In this document: in pieces, positions 1 to 7,124 of the stretch
Layout: each line of letters opens with the position of its first letter
Numbering within the stretch: position 1 is the stretch's first letter
Assembly (NCBI GenBank): GCA_049511115.1
Contig: JBEKYH010000026.1
Location: 1 to 20,360 of the forward strand
Direction of reading: 5' to 3'
DNA: 20,360 bases
DNA from: JBEKYH01 sp049511115
GTDB taxonomy: Bacteria > Planctomycetota > Phycisphaerae > Tepidisphaerales > Tepidisphaeraceae
Made by a program: the position numbers and the translations under genes
Notes under the pieces: model-generated
The model's database searches: none
What the model saw: the letters and a program-made list of their open reading frames with translations, nothing else
What the model was told of the DNA's origin: nothing

Positions 1-1
1 A

Positions 2-856
2 CCCACCTTGGTAAATGGTTGGGGTGGCATTACCGGTGCCGGCCCGACGACCGGAGGGTACTTCGTCGGACAAGCCCCCGGCGTTTATGTCGGTGCCACG
101 CAGACGGTGATTATGACGGGAACACTGACGGCCACTTCATTACTCGACACGCTGTCTTCCGGTTGGAACACACAAGGATCGGGCGGTGGTACCGGTTCAG
201 TAAGAGTTCTGACGACGGCGGGGTCGAAAACCATCGTTATTAACGGCGCAGCAGGCGGTACTGAAGCACCCGGTGCAGCGGACCCATACGTTGGCTATAC
301 ACCGTTGACAATTACGACGGCTGCGGCATCTTCCCCCGTCTTCTCCCTTACCTCCAGCGCCCCCACCGCCTACGGCAGCCCGTTGGGAACTCTCAGCGTG
401 TCCCCCGGCGGAAATGGTTCCTACGTCCCCCGTAAGGTGACTTTCGCCGCGACAACCAGCGGTTATGTGTCAGTCAGCGCCTTCAGCCCCGCCACCGATC
501 CGGAGATTTATGCCCTGGACGTGGACGGCGCCAGCAGCACCCAACTTCAGGACCTGCTGACCGATATCACCAGTTCCGGGGTTTCCGGCGTTACCGATTC
601 ACTCTCTTGGTCGGGCATCAATAGTGGCCCCAATCCCCTGGCCGGGATTTTCACCGACGGCGGCACGCCGCTGTATATTTCGGTTACTCCCGGCCTGGCG
701 TCTGCTCCGTTCGTCGGCTTCAACCTGAGCAACGATTCGGCTCTTTCCGGCGTAACCATCTCTGGCGTCGCCGCGGTTCCCGAGCCGGTTTCGGCAGGCA
801 TTTTGGGTCTGGGTGGACTGATGTTCCTGGCCCGCCGCCGTCGGACAAATGCTTAA
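2..856 (+). CDS. PEP-CTERM sorting-domain surface protein, 5' end missing
   Basis: This is the C-terminal part of an exported surface or extracellular-matrix protein. The last 25 or so residues form a classic PEP-CTERM tail: VPEP, a hydrophobic stretch (ILGLGGLMFLA) and the basic cluster RRRR just before the stop. In known systems this tail is recognised by an exosortase after Sec export. The rest is Gly/Ser/Thr-rich, low in Lys and Cys, and looks like beta-rich secreted protein, with no enzyme motif that I recognise. The reading frame is open to the first bases. A TTG at position 8 could be read as a start, but it gives no signal peptide, which a PEP-CTERM protein needs, so the true start lies upstream of the window. 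No exosortase gene is visible here. The tail assignment is firm; the biological role is unknown. Confidence 0.85.
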   Translation, partial: PTLVNGWGGITGAGPTTGGYFVGQAPGVYVGATQTVIMTGTLTATSLLDTLSSGWNTQGSGGGTGSVRVLTTAGSKTIVINGAAGGTEAPGAADPYVGYTPLTITTAAASSPVFSLTSSAPTAYGSPLGTLSVSPGGNGSYVPRKVTFAATTSGYVSVSAFSPATDPEIYALDVDGASSTQLQDLLTDITSSGVSGVTDSLSWSGINSGPNPLAGIFTDGGTPLYISVTPGLASAPFVGFNLSNDSALSGVTISGVAAVPEPVSAGILGLGGLMFLARRRRTNA

Positions 857-1110
857 TCAATAGTCATGGCACAATGGAACGCTGTTTTTTTATACTGTTA
901 ACACAGTCTTAACAATAAAATATGGCGTAAGCGGCACTAAACCGTGACTTCTGGCCTGTGATTTGATAATACTTATTCGACATCGGTTCTTACGGTTGGG
1001 TGGGGAGAGAAAAGAGTCGTCTGGGTTGGTTGAACTTGGAGAGTTCAATTCACTGTTGAGACGGCACTTATGCTAACAGTCCAAGGCAGCAGGGAAGGCT
1101 GAATCTTTTC
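857..1110. other. AT-richer intergenic region, probable promoter of the following genes
   Basis: These 254 bp hold no credible gene and are clearly richer in A and T than their flanks. A T7 run at 885-891 follows the PEP-CTERM stop, but I see no stable stem in front of it, so a terminator is not supported. Overlapping short dyads lie at 894-913 (ACTGT-TAAC-ACAGT and GTTAA-N7-TTAAC). Hexamers resembling a -10 box occur (TAAAAT at 916, GATAAT at 965), but none has a convincing -35 partner. A purine-rich AGGGAAGG lies about 15 bases before the next ATG. The following genes are on the same strand, so a promoter is expected here, but its position is not settled. Confidence 0.4.
1030..1048. repeat. 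Perfect 7+7 bp inverted repeat with 5-bp spacer
   Basis: TTGAACT-TGGAG-AGTTCAA is a perfect 7-bp dyad about 62 bp upstream of the ATG at 1111. It could be an operator for a dimeric regulator, or a small hairpin in the leader of the 1111-1566 transcript. No T-run follows, so it is not a terminator. No second copy was noticed in the window. The sequence symmetry is certain; any function is inference. Confidence 0.4.
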
Positions 1111-1566
1111 ATGAGCGACTTTCTTGATAGCTCTAAGGGGAAGACTCTAACCATTGCAGTGATTGTCGCCATTTTGGGTGCGATGGGGTGGATCATATGG
1201 GGCCATCTCAACAGTAATCCAGCCGCTCAAGCCGTAACGGATCCGATTTTCATGGACGCCGAAACGGGTTACGTCTTCCATGCCAAGATATCCGCCGGCA
1301 TGTCTTACCCGGTGATCAGTCCGGATACGGGCAAGCCGACGGGCTATGAACCGGAGCTTTGCTATTGGACCAAGGACGGCCATGTGAAATCCGATCCAAC
1401 TCCCGTCCTGTTGAATATTTATCGCGGGATTTCCGGGCCGACTTTTTGCCCCGACTGCGGCCGCTTGGTCGTCGCCCATAATCCCATGGCCATTGAAGGG
1501 CAAAGGCCTCCGCCGACTGAAGCCGAATATCGGGCCATGCACCCGCAGACCCCGACCGGCAATTGA
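1111..1566 (+). CDS. Small membrane-anchored protein with CPDCG zinc-type knuckle
   Basis: This 151-residue protein belongs to no family I can name. After a short charged N-terminus, residues about 13-31 form one transmembrane helix (IAVIVAILGAMGWIIWG). By topology this is probably an uncleaved anchor, with the rest outside the cytoplasm. The soluble part holds three Cys: one in ELCYWTKDG and a pair in FCPDCGRLVV. The pair looks like half of a zinc ribbon, with the single Cys and nearby His as possible further ligands. The C-terminus is Pro-rich. The ATG follows a purine-rich stretch. The stop lies 35 bp before the prepilin-like gene on the same strand, so the two are probably co-transcribed. 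The pairing suggests an accessory role for a pseudopilin or secretion apparatus, but that rests only on position. Confidence 0.7.
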   Translation: MSDFLDSSKGKTLTIAVIVAILGAMGWIIWGHLNSNPAAQAVTDPIFMDAETGYVFHAKISAGMSYPVISPDTGKPTGYEPELCYWTKDGHVKSDPTPVLLNIYRGISGPTFCPDCGRLVVAHNPMAIEGQRPPPTEAEYRAMHPQTPTGN

Positions 1567-1601
1567 TCTGCTGCTGGAAACCCTATTGCAGAAGAGAGTT
1601 G

Positions 1602-2726
1602 ATGCAAGATTCCAAAACAAAACCTCATCGGGCATGGACGCGAGGAGCCTGTACGCAAAGAGCTTTTACCCTCGTTGAGCTGTTGGTCGTCATCGGGATC
1701 ATCGGACTCCTTCTCGGCATACTGCTGCCGGCCCTCAGCGGAGCCCGCCGCGAGGCGAACACGCTTCAGTGCGAATCCAATCTCCTCGGCATCGTTCAGG
1801 AGATGAATCTTTATGCGGCCGACTATCAGAATTACATCCCCGGCGCGCCCGCCAATACTGGCGGCGGCTGGGTCGTCGTCGGACCGGGGAACCTGGGCTT
1901 TCCTCCCTCCTATACCCCCGCCAATTTCCCCACCGGCGTTAATCAATTATGGGATTGGGAGACGCCCCTGCTGAACGTCATGGGCGTAAACATACCCTAC
2001 GACTCCATGGCTGATGTCAATCGCTACAATCAATACGCCAGGTGGGATCGCATTAAGTTCGAGTTGAGTTACGGACTGTTCTCCTGCCCGGAAAACCAAT
2101 TGGCAGTGCAGGTTTTGGACGTGCCCACTGATTTCCCCAACATGGGTTCGATTATCCCCGGCTTCCTGCAGTACCCGACCTACACCGCGTCGATGGACTT
2201 CATGGTCCTGCATAATCCCCTGACCCAAAGCACCCAGGCTCCCCTGGTTTATGGAAATGTGTATGAAAACCCGCCCGTCGGATATTCGCCGAAAATAACC
2301 ATGGTCGGCGATCCATCCACGAAGATATTCGTGTCAGAAGGGGCTCGCTATATCCTGATTTCCAACAACGACTACAACCAGGAATATGGCATCCTGAACT
2401 CCGAAGGCGGCGAATATGCCGACTGGGGAGCTGATTCGCAGTACACACGCGCTCAAAGCCGCGAACATGTGCCCGGAAACGCCGGCTACAATCCCAAACT
2501 CGCCGACGAACGCGCGATTTGGGCGAGACACGGGGGCAAAGCAAATGTGTTCAGGTTCAACGCATTGTTTTTTGACGGCCACGTTGAAACCCTCGGCGAT
2601 TTGGAGGGCGCTAATCCGACCTATTGGATGCCCAAAGGCACCATCGTTTCCCCCGGCGAATTCTGGGGCGACGTGTGCAATCAATACAATATTCCCTACA
2701 ATCAGGAATGGATCTGCCCCCAATAG
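1602..2726 (+). CDS. Type IV pilin-like (prepilin-type N-terminal) protein with H..DG C-terminal motif
   Basis: This 374-residue protein carries a type III (prepilin) signal. A basic 21-residue leader is followed by FTLVELLVVIGIIGLLLGILLPAL, with Glu at +5 of the mature form. Cleavage by prepilin peptidase would fall between Ala21 and Phe22; Ala replaces the usual Gly at -1. The remainder is a large soluble head rich in Asn, Tyr and Pro. Near the C-terminus is RHGGKANV...LFFDGHVETL (His310, Asp325), the motif typical of the large planctomycete prepilin-like families. Here five extra residues sit between His and DG compared with the usual H-X9-DG spacing. I chose the ATG at 1602, preceded by AGAAGAGAG, over a TTG at 1563, because it has a better ribosome site and gives a normal leader. 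Such proteins are thought to be pseudopilins or surface-fibre subunits. Confidence 0.9.
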   Translation: MQDSKTKPHRAWTRGACTQRAFTLVELLVVIGIIGLLLGILLPALSGARREANTLQCESNLLGIVQEMNLYAADYQNYIPGAPANTGGGWVVVGPGNLGFPPSYTPANFPTGVNQLWDWETPLLNVMGVNIPYDSMADVNRYNQYARWDRIKFELSYGLFSCPENQLAVQVLDVPTDFPNMGSIIPGFLQYPTYTASMDFMVLHNPLTQSTQAPLVYGNVYENPPVGYSPKITMVGDPSTKIFVSEGARYILISNNDYNQEYGILNSEGGEYADWGADSQYTRAQSREHVPGNAGYNPKLADERAIWARHGGKANVFRFNALFFDGHVETLGDLEGANPTYWMPKGTIVSPGEFWGDVCNQYNIPYNQEWICPQ

Positions 2727-2780
2727 GTCATACGCTCTTAAGCTGAGTGGCTGGCGAATCTTCTGTCATTTCCCCAAGCC

Positions 2781-4259
2781 ATGAATGATCGCCCCACGAC
2801 TTCCCCTCCCAGCAAACCCACGGCTTCCGGGGATTTCTATCAACAGGGCCTCTCGCTCCTGGAGCAAAGGCGATTCAACGAAGCCGCGGCCACGTTGGGT
2901 CGGGCGTACGCATTGTTGCCTAATCAACCGGCGCTGGGGATCAAGCTCGGCGCGGCTCTGATGCACAAGGGGGATGCGCCGCAGGCGGTCGCGATACTTG
3001 CCTCCATCGCCAACCAGCATCCTTATCTCGTCGAAGCCCACGGCATGCTTGCCAACGCCCACGCGTTATGCGGGCAATGGGAACCGGCAGTCGCTTCATT
3101 CCATCGCGCGCTCGAGTTGGCGCCAAACCTGGCGGTCGCGCATTTTGGGCTTGGCGCTGCTTTGGCTCACCAGGGCAAAGTCAAGCAATCTATCGCCGCG
3201 TTTCGCGCCGCCCTCCGATTGAACTACCCCGCTGCCCATTGCAATCTCGGCGTTGCCCTGGCCCTGGTCGGCGAACTTGACGAAGCCGCCGCCGAGCTGC
3301 GTAAAGCAATCTCATTCAATCCCGACGATGCAACTGCCCATTGGAACTACGCGATCCTCAAGCTGTTGCAGGGTGAATGGCGCGATGGCTGGCTCGAATA
3401 CGAATGGCGCTGGCGATGGAACCTGTTCCCATCGGCCCGTCGCAATTTCGGCCAACCCGCCTGGCGCGGCGAGGATATCGAAGGCCGGACCCTGCTCCTG
3501 CACGCGGAGCAAGGCTTTGGCGATACCATCCAATTCATCCGCTATCTGCCGCTGCTCGCATCGCGCGGGGCGCGCGTCATCGTCGAATGCCAGGCGGAAT
3601 TGTTTGATTTGTTCCAGCAGGTCCCCGGTCCCCAGCAGTGGGTCCGCGCCGGCGAGGCGCTTCCGACGTTCGACGCGCATTGCCCTCTCGCCAGCCTCCC
3701 TGGCTTATTCGGCACGACGCCGCAGTCGATCCCGCCGCAGGTGCCGCCCCTGTCTGCGCCGCCCGATCGCCTCGCCTTTTGGCAGGCAAAGCTCGGCCCA
3801 CCTGACGGTCGTCGCCGCGTCGGCCTCGCCTGGGCCGGCCGCTCCACTTTCCTGGGCGACCACACGCGTTCGCTCCACCTGAGCCAATTGCGCGGTGTCC
3901 TGGCGATTGAGGGCATCCAGTTCTACAGCCTGCAAAAAGGACCGGCCGCCGCGCAAGTAAAGCAGCTCGCCGCCGCCCAGGTTATCGATCTCGGCTCGGA
4001 TTTCGGCGATTTCGCCGACACCGCCGCGGTCATGTCGCTGTGTGATCTTATTGTCACGACCGATACTTCCGTCCCGCATCTCGCCGGCGCAATGGGCCGG
4101 CCCGTATGGGTCATGCTGCAATATGTACCCGATTGGCGCTGGCTGCTAAATCGCGACGATTCACCGTGGTATCCCTCGGCCCGATTGTTCAGGCAAACTT
4201 CGCTGGGTGATTGGAATGGCGTGATCAGTCGTGTCGCCCAGGCAATCACAAATCCCTAA
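2781..4259 (+). CDS. TPR protein with C-terminal glycosyltransferase family 9-like domain
   Basis: This is a 492-residue soluble protein with two parts. Residues about 17-210 form five or six tetratricopeptide repeats, with recognisable A..LG.AL...G....A...F..AL.L.P units. Residues about 230-490 resemble the heptosyltransferase-type GT-B fold. They include an LLLHAEQGFGDTIQFIRYLPLL segment, an R-V-G-L-A-W-A-G segment, and the motif TTDTSVPHLAGAMGRPVW near residue 430. The last matches the D-T...H-L-A-A-GRP nucleotide-sugar-side signature of family 9. TPR-GT fusions of this kind are common in bacteria and usually have no assigned acceptor. There is no signal peptide, so it probably acts in the cytoplasm on a cell-surface glycan or protein. 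The next gene starts 27 bp downstream on the same strand, suggesting co-transcription. Substrate unknown. Confidence 0.85.
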   Translation: MNDRPTTSPPSKPTASGDFYQQGLSLLEQRRFNEAAATLGRAYALLPNQPALGIKLGAALMHKGDAPQAVAILASIANQHPYLVEAHGMLANAHALCGQWEPAVASFHRALELAPNLAVAHFGLGAALAHQGKVKQSIAAFRAALRLNYPAAHCNLGVALALVGELDEAAAELRKAISFNPDDATAHWNYAILKLLQGEWRDGWLEYEWRWRWNLFPSARRNFGQPAWRGEDIEGRTLLLHAEQGFGDTIQFIRYLPLLASRGARVIVECQAELFDLFQQVPGPQQWVRAGEALPTFDAHCPLASLPGLFGTTPQSIPPQVPPLSAPPDRLAFWQAKLGPPDGRRRVGLAWAGRSTFLGDHTRSLHLSQLRGVLAIEGIQFYSLQKGPAAAQVKQLAAAQVIDLGSDFGDFADTAAVMSLCDLIVTTDTSVPHLAGAMGRPVWVMLQYVPDWRWLLNRDDSPWYPSARLFRQTSLGDWNGVISRVAQAITNP

Positions 4260-4286
4260 CGTGATTCCGATAGGTTGGAAAAAACC

Positions 4287-7115
4287 ATGAGTATTTTGCA
4301 CTATCAAACGGCCGGCGCGCCGCGCAATTCGCCCATCCGAAATATCGTCCGCAGCGCCGTCGTAATGCTTCTGGTAACGACTGCCGCGGCCTTCGCCGGC
4401 GACACGACCAAACCCGACGCTGATGCCCCCCTGCCCACGGGCCGTCGCCTCGACACCGCCGGCGCTCTCGCTTCGCAAGGCATCGGCAGCATGCCCCTGA
4501 ATCTGGCTCTCAGCCCTGACGGAAAGTTCATCGTCACCACCGGCAACGGCTACATCGAGCAACTCTGCTCGGTGCGCGCCGGCGACGGCAAGGCCGTGAG
4601 CACGATCAATTTCGACAAGAACGATAACCCGCACAACGGCCTCTATTACGGCCTCGCCTTCGCCTCCGACGGCCGCCTCTACGCCGCACAGGGCGCTGCC
4701 CAGTCGATCACCGTTTTCAAGATCAGCCCCGACGGCGTCCTTACTCACGACGGCGACATCACCTGCGGCTCGACCGATTTTCCCGCCGGCATCGCCGCCG
4801 ATGCGCACGGCCGCATCTACGTCACCCAGAACGAAACGACCAACACCCCCGACATCCCCTTTGGAACGCCCGGCTCCGTCTCCATTATTGACGCCGCATC
4901 GGGCAAGGAACTGGGCCGCTACGTCTTCCCCGATCCGCTTGGGCTTTCCAATTTCCCCCTTGCCGTCGCCGTGAATGATGACGGCAGCCGCCTCTATGTC
5001 GGCAGCCAGCGCGATGATGCCGTTTATGTGCTCGACGCTTCCAACCCCGCCGACGTAAAGCTCGTTACCAAGCTCAGCACCGGCTCCCACCCCAACGCTC
5101 TCCTTCTCAACAAGGCCCGCACGCGCCTGTTTGTCGCCAACACTCAGAGCGACACTATCTCCATCGTCGATACGGCCGCGCAAACCGTTGCCGGCACCGT
5201 CCTCCTGCGCCCCGATATCGCCAGCCGCCTCGCCGGCGCAACACCGACGGGCCTGGCCCTTTCCCCCGATGAAGACACCCTCTATTCCTCGCTCGGCGAC
5301 ATGAACGCCGTCGCCGTTATAGATGTCGATGACGCAACGCCCCGTCTCAAAGGCTACATCCCCGCCGGCTGGTATCCCACCGCCGTCACCGTCGTCGGCA
5401 ACGATCTTTTCGTCACCAACGCCAAGGGCGACCTGACCCGCGTGCCCCATGATTTCTCGACCGGCACGCGCGTGACATCGCCGCTCTATCTCCTCCAAGG
5501 CACTCTTTGGAAAACCGCCATCCCCGACGACGACCAGCTCGCCAAACTCACCGACAAATGCCTTGAGGACGCCCGCCTCACCCCCAAGTACCTCAACGGC
5601 GAAAATCCGCTGCAATCCATCAGCCTCAAATCGGGCAACATCACCCACGTCATTTATATCGTGAAGGAAAACCGTACCTACGACCAGGTGCTGGGCGACC
5701 TCCCCCAGGGTAACGGCGACCCCAATCGGTGCCTCTTTGGGCGCGATGTCACGCCCAACCTTCACGCCCTGGCCGAGCGCTTCGTCCTGTTCGACAATTT
5801 CTATGACTCGGGCGAAGTCTCCGGCGACGGCTGGACCTGGAGCACGCAGGCCCAGGCCAACGAAGACACCATCCGCAACATTCCCTACGAATACAGCGGC
5901 CGGGGTCGCACGTACGACACCGAAGGCATGAACAACAAGTACCCCACCGGCGGCCTGCCCGCGACCGGGCCGGACGGCGCCCCCCTTTCCGATGACCCGC
6001 GCTTCAAAAACGGCGCGCCCCCCGTTCCCGACATCGACGCTCCCGCCGGCGGCCACCTCTGGGACATGGCCAGAAAAATCGGCCTTACCTATCGCAACTA
6101 CGGCTTTTTCCTCACCACCGGCGTCTACGACGGCGACAAGACCGTGATCCCCGACAATTATCCCTCCGTCGCCGGTCTTCAGCCACCCGGTCACGATCTG
6201 GCCGGCATCACCGACATCGATTTCCGCGAATTTGATCTAAGTTACCCTGACAGTCAGGCCACCAGCCGCCTGGCTGAAGAAAAGAAAAATCACAGCATCC
6301 TTTGGACCACGCGCACCTACGGTAAAGACAACGCCGACTGCCGATTCACCGAATGGAAGCGCGAATTTGATCTGATGCTCGCCAAAGACCCGAATGGCAA
6401 TGCCGTGCCCGCCCTCATGACCGTCCGTTTCGGCAACGACCACACCGGCGGCGCCGGCTCCAATGCCCCAACGCCGCGCGCCATGGTGGCCGACAATGAC
6501 TTCGCCGTCGGCCAATTAGTCGACGCTGTCAGCAAGAGTCCCATCTGGAAATCCACGGCCATCATCGTCGTCGAGGACGACGCCCAGAACGGCCCGGATC
6601 ACGTGGACATCCACCGCTCCACCTGCTTTGTCATCAGCCCCTGGATCAAGGCCAACAGCGTGGATCATTCCTTCCAGAGCACCATCAGCACGATCAAGAC
6701 GATTGAGTGCCTGCTGAACATGCCCCCCATGTGCCAGTACGACGCCGCCTCGGATTGCCTGGGCGGCTGGGACACATCGCCGTCAAACGCCCAAGTCTAT
6801 ACAGCCGTCATGCCCCCAGAAAAAATCCTCCTCGAGCGCGGCGGCTCGTACAATCGCAACATCCCCGCCAGCCCCGAATCCCCCACGCAGCGCGGTGCAG
6901 CCACTCGCCCAACGGCCGAGGCGCCGTTGAAACTCGACAGCCTCGCCGCCTTGGCCGAAGCGTCTGATCAAATGGATTTCAAAAAGGCCGACCAGGCTCC
7001 GGCCGACGAACTCAATCGCATCATCTGGAAGACCGTCAAAGGCGTCGATTCCGAGCCCCCACCGACGCCGCACGTCATCTCTTACGGCGCAATCCCCGAG
7101 AAAGACCCGGATTGA
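4287..7115 (+). CDS. Exported YVTN/YncE-type beta-propeller fused to phosphoesterase (alkaline phosphatase-like) domain
   Basis: This 942-residue exported protein starts with a signal peptide: basic region, hydrophobic run VVMLLVTTAAAFA, cleavage near AFA-GD. Residues about 60-440 are a beta-propeller of the surface-layer/YncE type. It has repeated units such as LALSPDGKFIVTTGNG, VAVNDDGSRLYVGSQRDD, ARTRLFVANTQSDTISIVDT and LALSPDEDTLYSSLGD. From about residue 450 comes a phosphoesterase-family domain: VIYIVKENRTYDQVLGDLPQ, then SGEVSGDGWTW, RFGNDHTGG, and VVEDDAQNGPDHVDIHR. These Asp/His/Asn clusters fit the metal-binding sites of that superfamily. Propeller-phosphoesterase fusions are a known architecture; the natural substrate is unknown. 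The ATG at 4287 was chosen over a TTG at 4275 four codons upstream because it follows TAGGTTGGAAA. The C-terminal tail after about residue 850 is Pro/Ala-rich. The gene ends 9 bp from convergent putA. Confidence 0.9.
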   Translation: MSILHYQTAGAPRNSPIRNIVRSAVVMLLVTTAAAFAGDTTKPDADAPLPTGRRLDTAGALASQGIGSMPLNLALSPDGKFIVTTGNGYIEQLCSVRAGDGKAVSTINFDKNDNPHNGLYYGLAFASDGRLYAAQGAAQSITVFKISPDGVLTHDGDITCGSTDFPAGIAADAHGRIYVTQNETTNTPDIPFGTPGSVSIIDAASGKELGRYVFPDPLGLSNFPLAVAVNDDGSRLYVGSQRDDAVYVLDASNPADVKLVTKLSTGSHPNALLLNKARTRLFVANTQSDTISIVDTAAQTVAGTVLLRPDIASRLAGATPTGLALSPDEDTLYSSLGDMNAVAVIDVDDATPRLKGYIPAGWYPTAVTVVGNDLFVTNAKGDLTRVPHDFSTGTRVTSPLYLLQGTLWKTAIPDDDQLAKLTDKCLEDARLTPKYLNGENPLQSISLKSGNITHVIYIVKENRTYDQVLGDLPQGNGDPNRCLFGRDVTPNLHALAERFVLFDNFYDSGEVSGDGWTWSTQAQANEDTIRNIPYEYSGRGRTYDTEGMNNKYPTGGLPATGPDGAPLSDDPRFKNGAPPVPDIDAPAGGHLWDMARKIGLTYRNYGFFLTTGVYDGDKTVIPDNYPSVAGLQPPGHDLAGITDIDFREFDLSYPDSQATSRLAEEKKNHSILWTTRTYGKDNADCRFTEWKREFDLMLAKDPNGNAVPALMTVRFGNDHTGGAGSNAPTPRAMVADNDFAVGQLVDAVSKSPIWKSTAIIVVEDDAQNGPDHVDIHRSTCFVISPWIKANSVDHSFQSTISTIKTIECLLNMPPMCQYDAASDCLGGWDTSPSNAQVYTAVMPPEKILLERGGSYNRNIPASPESPTQRGAATRPTAEAPLKLDSLAALAEASDQMDFKKADQAPADELNRIIWKTVKGVDSEPPPTPHVISYGAIPEKDPD

Positions 7116-7124
7116 TGACGACCC

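Noticed and set aside
881..891. T7 run after the PEP-CTERM stop as an intrinsic terminator
   Set aside because: No stable GC-rich stem precedes it.
4161..6194. Open frame of 677 codons on the - strand, opposite the propeller-phosphoesterase gene
   Set aside because: The + strand protein has clear domains and a signal peptide. The antisense product is a Gly/Val/Ala/Asp-rich string with no domain, as expected when GC-rich codons are read backwards.
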